DNA of 13,463 nt from Candidatus Woesearchaeota archaeon CG11_big_fil_rev_8_21_14_0_20_43_8 (lineage in GTDB: Archaea > Nanobdellota > Nanobdellia > Woesearchaeales > CG08-08-20-14), in contig PCVE01000002.1 of the NCBI GenBank assembly GCA_002762705.1, positions 2,251 through 15,713 on the forward strand. Direction: 5' to 3'. The notes beneath the pieces are model-generated. The model was not told the origin of the DNA. It searched no databases and was given only the letters and a program-made list of their open reading frames with translations. Shown one piece after another: positions 7,294 to 12,648 of the stretch. The first letter of the stretch is position 1. The number at the start of each line of letters is the position of its first letter. Both the position numbers and the translations under genes were made by a program.

Positions 7294-7735
7294 TTTGTGT
7301 GTTGATCCTTTCAATTTTTTCCAATACTTCTGCCACTTGATCTGCAAGCCTGTTTCTCTCACGGATTAGTTCACCTATGTTGTCTTCCATGTTTCTGATT
7401 CTTCCATTGTAATATAAATAGCTTTCTGTTTCACGTGCTATGAACCTAAGTGATGACCGCCGTTCTTTGCAGAAATCAATCGCTTCTTTTTGATCTTTTT
7501 TATCGGAGAGCCGTATCATCATGATTTGATTTGGATTTTTGCATATCAAATAATAGGCTCTAAATTTGTCGTTTTTCAGTTCTCTTAGCCACGGACAACC
7601 TAATGGTTTACCTATCTGGTCAGGATTTTCTTTAAGTCTCAGCATCTGTTTACGGAATCTATTCTGGATATCTTTTGACAATTTGTTGAATTGTTTTTTG
7701 AATTCATTTAATCTAATAATCTGATATTTTGACAT
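7280..7735 (-). CDS. RelE/ParE-like toxin with C-terminal coiled-coil extension (TA module IV)
   Basis: Residues 1-90 fit the RelE/ParE fold: an N-terminal helix pair (LNEFKKQFNKLSKDIQNRF), then GKPLGCPWLRELKNDKFRAYYLI and IMMIRLSDKKDQ, as in RelE family members that end near 90 residues. The remaining ~60 residues are charged and helical, with a heptad-like stretch NIGELIRERNRLADQVAEVL (about 119-138). Such an extension is unusual for a free-standing RelE toxin. No upstream antitoxin is present; the only partner candidate is the 32-residue ORF overlapping its end. A TATA-like TTATATTAG in repeat D lies about 29 nt before the ATG and there is no SD, so translation may be leaderless. Function as an mRNA interferase is inferred from the fold only. 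Confidence 0.65.
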   Translation of the reverse strand: MSKYQIIRLNEFKKQFNKLSKDIQNRFRKQMLRLKENPDQIGKPLGCPWLRELKNDKFRAYYLICKNPNQIMMIRLSDKKDQKEAIDFCKERRSSLRFIARETESYLYYNGRIRNMEDNIGELIRERNRLADQVAEVLEKIERINTQNERD

Positions 7736-7751
7736 GTGTATCTGGTTGTCA

Positions 7752-7915
7752 TGGTGTCTAATATAACTAGCCGATTGATTTTCGGAAAGAATCTGGTTTG
7801 CTTAGAAGATGTTTTGGTTTATCATCAAGAAAGGGAATATTTTCCGGGATCTCATGTGTGTTTTCGGAAGGGTTACGAGCCTAACTTGTGGTCGCATTCT
7901 ACGACCTCAAGATTC
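7752..7915. repeat. Repeat D: composite inter-cassette repeat
   Basis: The first part (7752-7795, tggtgtctaatataactag ... attttcggaaagaatct) matches the left end of repeats A-C, especially C. The second part (7835-7915) matches repeat E and contains the hairpin 7885-7911 (cttgtggtcg / cgacctcaag). The interior and the gene 3' end found in A-C are missing. The right edge abuts the stop codon of the module III RelE toxin (7914-7916), just as A-C repeats abut the ends of other TA operons. It also carries the probable promoter of module IV. Confidence 0.6.
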
Positions 7916-8276
7916 ATTTCTTTCGATATCCAAGAAGTGAATTATATCTCTTATGATCCATGTATTCAAGAATGAATACTTTCAGGCATTTTTTGTCTCC
8001 GGCTATTGTGTATAATAACCGCCAAAAGCCCACTAATTCAACACGGAATATCTTATCTGTCCCATATTTGGCGATTGTCTTTTTTGAGATGTATTTCCTT
8101 GGGATAAGATCTCCGCAAAATGGTTTGTCTTTCAGTTTTTTCATTATCAGATCAATAGATTTCAGAAGTTGTTTGTATGTTGGTTTTTTTGGTGAATTTA
8201 GATTATTTGCAACTTGCTCGTCTAATCTCTCATAGTCGACATATGCTTCTTCGCTGAATATGATCTGGACTTCCAT
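7914..8276 (-). CDS. RelE-family toxin (TA module III)
   Basis: The 120-residue protein has family features in order: an N-terminal helix with EAYVDYERLDEQV, G55-D56-L-I-P-R-K-Y-I, KIFRVEL, W85-R-L-L-Y-T-I-A-G-D, and EYMDHKRY near the end (His108, Tyr111). RelE toxins cut or block translated mRNA in the ribosome; Arg86, His108 and nearby Lys residues are plausible active-site residues, but this is by family analogy. Its ATG follows the antitoxin stop directly (TGA-ATG), indicating translational coupling. Antitoxin-first order is the standard TA arrangement. The stop touches repeat D. Confidence 0.8.
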   Translation of the reverse strand: MEVQIIFSEEAYVDYERLDEQVANNLNSPKKPTYKQLLKSIDLIMKKLKDKPFCGDLIPRKYISKKTIAKYGTDKIFRVELVGFWRLLYTIAGDKKCLKVFILEYMDHKRYNSLLGYRKK

Positions 8277-8546
8277 TCATGATACCCTTGTCCCTTTTTT
8301 GATCGCATCTTTAAGTCTCTTGCTTGCATCATCGATGTGGATCCATATGATTCCTTCTTTTAGGGTGGCAATCTTGCCGCTCTCTGAGAGGTAGTCTAGG
8401 ATGACATTGAGGGTGGGGCGCATTATCTGCTTTGGCAGCCTTCTGTCTAATTCGTTCTTTGAGAGGGGATCTTTCGCTTTTTTGATCGTCTTCTCTACCT
8501 GTAATATGGTGTCTAATCTTGGGTAGTGGATTATTCTTTTTGCCAT
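8277..8546 (-). CDS. Winged-helix antitoxin-like protein (TA module III)
   Basis: The 89-residue protein starts MAKRIIHYPRLDTILQVEK. Residues about 25-72 look like a winged helix: DPLSKNELDRRL, then a recognition-type helix MRPTLNVILDYLSESGKI and a wing (ATLKEGIIWI). The tail is basic. The ATG at 8546 is chosen over one at 8627 because GAGGTAAT lies just before it; the longer start would add an unlikely 27-residue segment made partly from the repeat-proximal sequence. Position directly before RelE and two copies of ataccatggca around the start support an autoregulating antitoxin role. The family name is not certain. Confidence 0.7.
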   Translation of the reverse strand: MAKRIIHYPRLDTILQVEKTIKKAKDPLSKNELDRRLPKQIMRPTLNVILDYLSESGKIATLKEGIIWIHIDDASKRLKDAIKKGTRVS

Positions 8547-8583
8547 GGTATTACCTCGGTTATATGGGTTTATGCCATGGTAT
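8541..8583. promoter_or_regulatory. Candidate operator: two direct tgccatggtat sites
   Basis: The 11-bp sequence tgccatggtat, with a palindromic CCATGG core, occurs at 8541-8551 and 8573-8583. The 32-bp spacing is about three helical turns, so both sites face the same side of DNA. One site covers the antitoxin start codon; the other is near the expected transcription start downstream of AAATAAATATAG (minus, about 8598-8610). This would fit binding by the winged-helix antitoxin. Confidence 0.4.
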
Positions 8584-8643
8584 AAGTTCATACTATATTT
8601 ATTTGTTTCGCAAATGATCTCTGTCATGGGTGATGGTAATTGT

Positions 8644-8817
8644 TGGTGTCTAAAATAACTAGATGATGTATTTTCGGAAAGAATCTTGTGGGGTCCAGAA
8701 AATATCTGGTTATATTATGTGATCTCGTTTTTTATCCGAAAAGAAACAGAAGAACTAGAAAAAAATCAGGGTCAACTACCCGACGATCTCGTACTCTTTC
8801 TTGAGAAGTATCGCGAA
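8644..8817. repeat. Repeat C: 174-bp direct repeat between TA modules II and III
   Basis: It matches repeats A and B over its whole length. On the minus strand it holds the last 13 codons and stop (8776-8817, FAILLKKEYEIVG) of the pilin-operon membrane gene, a terminator-like hairpin weakened by one base change (8759-8782), the inverted repeat TTTTCGGA (8671-8678) / TCCGAAAA (8735-8742), the inner hairpin ccaga/tctgg, and a TATA-like motif near 8655. The fragment has no start of its own, so it is a repeat and not a gene. Module II's HEPN stop is 15 bp from its right edge. Confidence 0.9.
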
Positions 8818-8832
8818 TACTTGCCAAGATTG

Positions 8833-9240
8833 TCAGCATCCGATCTTCAATCGTTTTATTATGTTCTTGAACTCCGGTTCATTTCTTTCGAGATAATCTT
8901 TTTTGATTGTAAGTCCCCTGTAATTTATCTCATTTCTGACTTTTCTTAGTTCATCGATCTTCTGGATCTCAAAATCGAAGTCTTGGATTCTCTCTTTTAA
9001 GTAGGCGATGAGACAAAGATGATTTGTGCAGTTATAGCCTTTTCCATAAAGGTGAGATAGCATAAGTTCTTTGATGATCTCATAATAGGCCTCTATTTTG
9101 AATGTTATATATCTATCTTCTAGTTTTCTATCCCAGAATTCAAGGCGAAGATCTGCCATCTTTTGCATCTGTTTTGATCTTTCTATATCTGGTTGTTGTT
9201 TTGTGATGATTCCTTGTTCAACGCATTCTTTCCAATTCAT
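8833..9240 (-). CDS. HEPN-domain protein, putative toxin (TA module II)
   Basis: This all-helical 135-residue protein carries an RKVRNEINYRG motif (about residues 98-108). This corresponds to the HEPN R-x4-6-H site, here with Tyr in place of His, a form I associate with archaeal MNT-partner HEPN proteins. The ATG at 9240 is preceded by AAAGGGGGA, a good SD, and overlaps the nucleotidyltransferase gene by 23 nt, so the two are co-translated. In characterised MNT-HEPN systems HEPN is an RNase toxin and MNT silences it by modifying a Tyr near the active site; that role is inferred here. A longer start at 9285 is less likely. Confidence 0.7.
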   Translation of the reverse strand: MNWKECVEQGIITKQQPDIERSKQMQKMADLRLEFWDRKLEDRYITFKIEAYYEIIKELMLSHLYGKGYNCTNHLCLIAYLKERIQDFDFEIQKIDELRKVRNEINYRGLTIKKDYLERNEPEFKNIIKRLKIGC

Positions 9241-9778
9241 TTTTTCCCCCTTTGATCCGTATGTATCCTTGAAGCAAGCAGCCATTGATTATGTTATTTC
9301 GTAGTTCTTTTGAGAGTTCATTTATGCTCTTCTCGAACAGGATGTTGATCTTTTTGCCTAGTTTTTTCTCATATTTTGCTAGATTTAGTTTTGTTTCTTT
9401 GGCTTCTACAAAGATATCAATATCGCTCTCTTCTGTAAATGTGCCTTTTGCTCCGCTTCCGAATAGTATCATTGAAGATGGTAGGGTCTCTTTTTGTATA
9501 TGTTCGATGACGCCTGAATCCATCAGTTTGTATATCAAATGATTTTTTTTATAGAATTTGTATTTTTGATTCTCTGTATTTGCGAAATATGTCGGATAGA
9601 GTGTCTCTTCTTTCTTCTTAATGAAACCTGATCTTAGCAGTCCAGCTATGTATCTCAGAACCGTCGCATGGCTCAGTCTTAGATCCCGTGCGATTCCCCG
9701 AACAGAAAAGTCTTTAAGCGGATGTTCGATGAAAAGTTCTAATATCCGGTATGTGTTGTTCTTGAACATCTTATCCAT
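9218..9778 (-). CDS. wHTH-MNT nucleotidyltransferase, putative antitoxin (TA module II)
   Basis: Residues about 10-60 form a winged helix-turn-helix (VRGIARDLRLSHATVLRYIA). Residues about 100-175 are a minimal nucleotidyltransferase with LFGSGAKGTFTEESDIDIF: Gly107-Ser108 and Asp119-x-Asp121 bind Mg-NTP. The usual third Asp appears to be Asn145 (KKINILF). The ATG at 9778 has AGGTGAT close upstream. The partner HEPN gene overlaps its end. A palindrome (9799-9814) just upstream suggests autoregulation through the wHTH domain, which would make this a self-contained antitoxin and repressor. Confidence 0.8.
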   Translation of the reverse strand: MDKMFKNNTYRILELFIEHPLKDFSVRGIARDLRLSHATVLRYIAGLLRSGFIKKKEETLYPTYFANTENQKYKFYKKNHLIYKLMDSGVIEHIQKETLPSSMILFGSGAKGTFTEESDIDIFVEAKETKLNLAKYEKKLGKKINILFEKSINELSKELRNNIINGCLLQGYIRIKGGKNELERMR

Positions 9779-9798
9779 ATCATCACCTGGTTATTTTA

Positions 9799-9814
9799 TT
9801 GACCATCTGGTCAA
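9799..9814. promoter_or_regulatory. Candidate operator palindrome of TA module II
   Basis: The sequence ttgacca-tc-tggtcaa is a perfect 7+2+7 inverted repeat lying 20 bp before the MNT start, between a TATA-like element (about 9828-9836, minus) and the SD. It differs in sequence from the module I palindrome, as expected if each wHTH-MNT protein reads its own operator. Confidence 0.5.
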
Positions 9815-9978
9815 ATTAATAACCGCAGGTATAATAATCTTTTGTTTTAATTAGGGTAGTCACAAGTGCCTAAAATAACGTGATGCTTGATTTTCGGAAG
9901 AATTCTAGTGGGGTCCAGAAAATATCTGGCTATATTATGTGATCTCGTTTTTTATCCGAAAAGAATAAGAAGAAATAG

Positions 9979-10002
9979 AAAAAAATTCGGGTCAACTACC
10001 CG
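9979..10002 (-). terminator. Terminator-like hairpin of repeat B
   Basis: On the minus strand CGGGT-AGTTG-ACCCG forms a 5-bp stem that includes the TAG of the truncated membrane gene and is followed by AA and seven T. It is identical to the copy behind the intact gene. Confidence 0.5.
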
Positions 10003-10141
10003 ACGATCTCATATTCTTTCTTGAGAAGTATCGCGAAGATGACAAGCAGGATGCCGCCTGATACAAATATCGTGATGCTCCTTATCGTCGAATCCATGAT
10101 GCTCTCATAGAACTTGTATAGTCCATAACCGATCACAAGGA
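9996..10141 (-). pseudogene. 5'-truncated paralogue of the 93-residue membrane protein
   Basis: The minus strand encodes about 48 codons (ILVIGYGLYKFYESIMDST ... AILLKKEYEIVG, stop 9996-9998) matching the last half of the intact gene at 11532-11813. Changes are mainly conservative (F/Y, V/I, M/I, T/S, M/L), as if the sequence diverged under selection before being cut. It has no start, SD or upstream half. At 10133-10141 it runs into the last codons of the HEPN gene of module I, so that gene's stop codon was formed at, or lies across, the junction. Confidence 0.8.
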
Positions 10142-10726
10142 TACGTGACCCATGATCTTCCTCAATTCCTGGTTGAATGCTTTCGCTCTTGTGAGCGAAG
10201 TCAAAGCTTTGCTTTGTATCGCAAGTTCCCCGGTTTCATATGTCAGCGAAGCACGTTTCTTCTTCTCCCAGTAGAATTGCCTGACTAAATCATCTGCCAT
10301 CTCCTGGCCCAGTATCTCTGAAGCATCTTCCTGTGCATCTATGAATGATTCGATCAATCTCTTCTTCAATTTGTTGTTCAGATAGAAGAAATTGACTAAT
10401 GCATCAAATGTAAGTGAATGGACTGACTTGTCTGCGATTATCTTTATCCCTTCGCTTGCAAGAAGAGCCCTAGTCATGTAGAACATCGCATAATATCCAG
10501 CATTGACGACCCAAAGGAAACTGTTGAGCCCGATATGCCCAGTGTACATCTGGAAATCATTGTTGGTCGAAAGGTCATAGAGCGCTTGTGCAGTCGCGAT
10601 GGAATTATGGGCATTTGTAAGAAAGAAATCGACATGCTCTTTTCTTTGGTTTGTCTTGATAGAACCTTCTGACATGAATTTTCTTGTTCGCCTTTCAATT
10701 TCCTTTAGTTTTTTGTCATCCAGCAT
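10133..10726 (-). CDS. HEPN-like protein, putative toxin (TA module I)
   Basis: The 197-residue helical protein carries HEPN-type helices: HVDFFLTNAHNSIATAQALY, then GYYAMFYMTRALLASEGIK and SVHSLTFDALVNFFYL. The segment KKKRASLTYETGELAIQS (about 155-172) holds an R-x4-Y in the position where R-x4-6-H is common. It is not clearly similar to the HEPN of module II. The ATG at 10726 overlaps the MNT gene by 11 nt; a TTG at 10750 is a poorer start with no SD. The stop TGA (10133-10135) lies inside the duplicated membrane-gene fragment. The role as RNase toxin is inferred from the MNT partner. Confidence 0.7.
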   Translation of the reverse strand: MLDDKKLKEIERRTRKFMSEGSIKTNQRKEHVDFFLTNAHNSIATAQALYDLSTNNDFQMYTGHIGLNSFLWVVNAGYYAMFYMTRALLASEGIKIIADKSVHSLTFDALVNFFYLNNKLKKRLIESFIDAQEDASEILGQEMADDLVRQFYWEKKKRASLTYETGELAIQSKALTSLTRAKAFNQELRKIMGHVSL

Positions 10727-11330
10727 TTTTGTAGGGCCTGCCTTTTGCAAGAAGACGGTAGAATGTTTCAGCGCCGTAAGTGATTATGTGCTTGTCAAGC
10801 ACTTCGTTGATGAGATTTGTCTCGCCTCTGTCTCTCAGCATATCATAGACGCTTTCATGCGATATCACATGGATATCGAACTTCAGGATGAACATATTCG
10901 CGATCACACCCAATTGTTTCTCTAGTGTTTCAGTTTTATGGATATCATCGACGATCAATAGGATGTCAGTGTCTCTGGGTTTATTTTCAGTGACAGTCGA
11001 GCCGAATACGATAAGGATGAAATTGTCTTCTTTTATCCTTTTTATTGTGTCTGCGATGAATAATGAGAGGGTGCTGTTTCTTGGTTTTTGAAGTAGCTCT
11101 TTGCTTCGTAAGGATTCAACATAGGCTAGTTCTTGATGGTGCATCTTGTAGTTCAATGAATACCGTTTGTTGTCTGCTGCGATGTATCTATCTTTCACAA
11201 GGGGTTTTATCGCCCTGTGTGCTGCCTGGTATTGCAATTTGAGTTGTCTGCTTATGTCTGTGAGACTGAAGCTTCCTGTGATGTTCGCGGTGAGCATCTG
11301 CATTATCTTTACCTGTGTCTTGGTCATCAT
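10716..11330 (-). CDS. wHTH-MNT nucleotidyltransferase, putative antitoxin (TA module I)
   Basis: The N-terminal ~60 residues are a winged helix (SLTDISRQLKLQYQAAHRAI). The MNT domain shows IVFGSTVTENKPRDTDILLI, with Gly110-Ser111 and Asp120-x-Asp122 as the NTP-Mg site, and LKFDIHVIS with a probable third Asp. It is about 205 residues, longer than a bare MNT protein because of the DNA-binding domain. It starts at the first of two consecutive ATG codons; no SD is visible. It is followed with overlap by HEPN. A perfect 10-bp-arm palindrome lies 10 bp upstream. By family analogy it neutralises HEPN by transferring AMP and represses its own operon. Confidence 0.8.
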   Translation of the reverse strand: MMTKTQVKIMQMLTANITGSFSLTDISRQLKLQYQAAHRAIKPLVKDRYIAADNKRYSLNYKMHHQELAYVESLRSKELLQKPRNSTLSLFIADTIKRIKEDNFILIVFGSTVTENKPRDTDILLIVDDIHKTETLEKQLGVIANMFILKFDIHVISHESVYDMLRDRGETNLINEVLDKHIITYGAETFYRLLAKGRPYKNAG

Positions 11331-11340
11331 TTTATGTCAC

Positions 11341-11363
11341 TTTTGTCATATTTTATGACAAAA
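11341..11363. promoter_or_regulatory. Candidate operator palindrome of TA module I
   Basis: The inverted repeat ttttgtcata-ttt-tatgacaaaa has perfect 10-bp arms and a 3-bp centre. A further half site (tgtcac) lies at 11335-11340 toward the gene. TATA-like ACATAAATACATAAATG (minus, about 11365-11385) sits just upstream, so binding here would cover the transcription start. Confidence 0.6.
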
Positions 11364-11406
11364 AAGACATTTATGTATTTATGTGTTTCGGTAAGAGATA
11401 TGCTTA

Positions 11407-11573
11407 GGTGTCTAATATAATGTGATGCTTGGTTTTCGGAAGAATTCTTGTGGGGTCCAGAAAATATCTGGCTATATTATGTGATCTCGTTTTTTATCCG
11501 AAAAGAATAAGAAGAAAAAAATTCGGGTCAACTACCCGACGATCTCGTACTCTTTCTTGAGAAGTATCGCGAA
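11407..11573. repeat. Repeat A: parental copy of the inter-cassette repeat
   Basis: This is the copy attached to an intact gene. Reading on the minus strand it contains the final 13 codons of the 93-residue membrane gene, the terminator hairpin, the inverted repeat TCCGAAAA (11497-11504) / TTTTCGGA (11433-11440) enclosing the hairpin ccaga-aaata-tctgg (11457-11471), and TTATATTAG (about 11412-11420). Repeats B and C reproduce the same order and spacing. Confidence 0.9.
11515..11538 (-). terminator. Terminator-like hairpin on the stop codon of the pilin operon
   Basis: CGGGT-AGTTG-ACCCG on the minus strand, followed by AATTTTTTT, contains the TAG stop of the 93-residue gene. T-tracts alone can end archaeal transcription; the hairpin is an added feature conserved in repeat B and weakened in C. 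Confidence 0.55.
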
Positions 11574-11813
11574 CAGTACAAGCATGATACCGCCTGTCAC
11601 GAAGATCGTTACGCTTCTCATTGTCGAATCCACAATACTTTCATAGAACTTGAACAATCCATAGCCGATCACTAGCACGCCGAGCCACAGGAACTTATCA
11701 AGCACCATCTTCATGATGTCGAATTCCTCGTGCCTGTGCAATAGCTTCTTGCCCGACGGCCCTATCTCATGATGCCCGACCATGGGCCTCTTTACCACTT
11801 TTTTCTCTGCCAT
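11532..11813 (-). CDS. 93-residue two-helix membrane protein of the pilin operon
   Basis: The N-terminal 35 residues are basic and His-rich (MAEKKVVKRPMVGHHEIG ... LLHRHEEF). Two hydrophobic segments follow (FLWLGVLVIGYGLFKF, about 41-56, and VTIFVTGGIMLVLFAILL, about 69-86), and the protein ends KKEYEIVG. It has no class III signal peptide, so it is not itself a pilin. An SD AGAGGTG stands about 9-10 nt before the ATG, and the gene follows the second pilin by 27 nt. I do not recognise the family; a small membrane partner of pilus assembly is an inference from context. Its 3' end is the part reproduced in repeats B and C. Confidence 0.75.
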   Translation of the reverse strand: MAEKKVVKRPMVGHHEIGPSGKKLLHRHEEFDIMKMVLDKFLWLGVLVIGYGLFKFYESIVDSTMRSVTIFVTGGIMLVLFAILLKKEYEIVG

Positions 11814-11840
11814 TGTTATATTTCACCTCTTAGATTTTAA

Positions 11841-12635
11841 CTAGCCACTCACAACGTTGATGTAAAAGTCCTTATCTTCGTATGGTGTTCCGCTTGCACC
11901 GCATGTTGCTACACCAGTTGTCATCGCAATAACTGGAGCGTTTCCATCATTACAGACAGCTAATTTACATGTGTATGTTGTTAATATTGCTGTTGATGGG
12001 ACAGTTGCAACTGCTTTTAACACCGCAATACCATCTGCTTCGACTGTTTTACTTGGGAGGGTTACAAATGTTGGTGGTGCAGTCATAGCTACGCTTGCAC
12101 TTCCAATCGCATTATAACATTTCATTCCAATGTAGAATACTTTATTTGTCAAACTTGGTGGTGCTGGTCCCCATTTACAATACGTGGGACTACCCATTGC
12201 TAAACAACTTGGTGAAGATGTTTTACCTGTGCAATCAGTGCCATATACTCTATCATTGGTGGTGGTGCTTGATCCATCCTTATCACAGGCTTGTACAGGG
12301 CCCGAAACTGTATCTACTGTGACTGGTGTTATACACGAACAAACATCGAGTGAACTCGTAGTCACTTCATCGTTTCTTATTGCGAAATAAATCTCTTTAT
12401 CTGTCCCTTTTTTGACGTTCATGTCGACTTTGTTAAGTGCAAGTCTTTCACTTGATCCTTTCAGATCATCCATGAGTTGTTCTTTCATCTGGTCAGCGAC
12501 ATCTGTGAATTGATCTGTCGTCGCACCGAACATCTTTTTCATGAATCCCAATCCCAAACCTAACATGGTGATTGCCAAGATTAATACAACAATCGCATTG
12601 ATGGAAAGGTTTAAGCTTCCTTTTCTTCTTATCAT
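11841..12635 (-). CDS. Class III signal peptide pilin-like protein, Cys-rich
   Basis: The start MIRRKG|SLNLSINAIVVLIL is an archaeal type IV prepilin signal: a short basic leader, predicted cleavage after Gly6, then a hydrophobic helix that would form the filament core. After GFMKKMFG the protein is a 230-residue extracellular domain with 10 Cys. It matches the neighbouring pilin at both ends (KKG...KEIYFAIRND; TLPSK...; LTTYTCKLAVC; YEDKDFYINV) but has an extra ~55-residue block with six Cys. The SD GAGGTG lies before the ATG, and only 13 nt separate it from the upstream pilin stop. Secretion, processing and assembly are inferred from the signal type. Confidence 0.8.
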   Translation of the reverse strand: MIRRKGSLNLSINAIVVLILAITMLGLGLGFMKKMFGATTDQFTDVADQMKEQLMDDLKGSSERLALNKVDMNVKKGTDKEIYFAIRNDEVTTSSLDVCSCITPVTVDTVSGPVQACDKDGSSTTTNDRVYGTDCTGKTSSPSCLAMGSPTYCKWGPAPPSLTNKVFYIGMKCYNAIGSASVAMTAPPTFVTLPSKTVEADGIAVLKAVATVPSTAILTTYTCKLAVCNDGNAPVIAMTTGVATCGASGTPYEDKDFYINVVSG

Positions 12636-12648
12636 TATCTACACCTCA

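Larger units (their letters stand above)
9866..10141. repeat. Repeat B: extended direct repeat between TA modules I and II
   Basis: Bases 9866-10037 match repeats A and C; a 64-bp stretch starting gtggggtccagaaaatatct is identical to A. The inverted repeat TTTTCGGA (9891-9898) / TCCGAAAA (9955-9962) spans 72 bp, exactly as in A and C. Similarity to the full gene in A continues from 10038 to about 10136 but drops to about 78% identity, counted by eye. Confidence 0.9.

Noticed and set aside
7736..7975. Plus-strand 79-codon frame starting in repeat D
   Set aside because: It covers the hairpin and regulatory repeat and runs into the antisense of the RelE toxin; no SD, no promoter and no recognisable protein features.
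8547..8627. 27-residue N-terminal extension of the module III antitoxin
   Set aside because: A strong GAGGTAAT SD before the ATG at 8546 and operator-like repeats across this segment favour the shorter protein.
8644..8817. Repeat as a bacterial integron attC site
   Set aside because: The paired arms and constant spacing are suggestive, but I cannot find matched RYYYAAC/GTTRRRY core sites and no integron integrase is in the window.
8644..8817. Repeat as an insertion sequence or MITE
   Set aside because: There is no transposase and no target-site duplication. The repeat ends inside a host coding sequence, which fits recombination at a gene end better than transposon ends.
8686..8949. Plus-strand 87-codon frame across repeat C
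   Set aside because: It arises from the repeat and the antisense of the HEPN gene; equivalent frames are broken in copies A and B.
9285..9542. Plus-strand frame opposite the module II MNT gene
   Set aside because: It is antisense to the conserved nucleotidyltransferase motif and shows no features of its own.
7058..11573. CRISPR array
   Set aside because: The repeats are about 80-175 bp long and the intervening segments are full genes, not 30-40 bp spacers.
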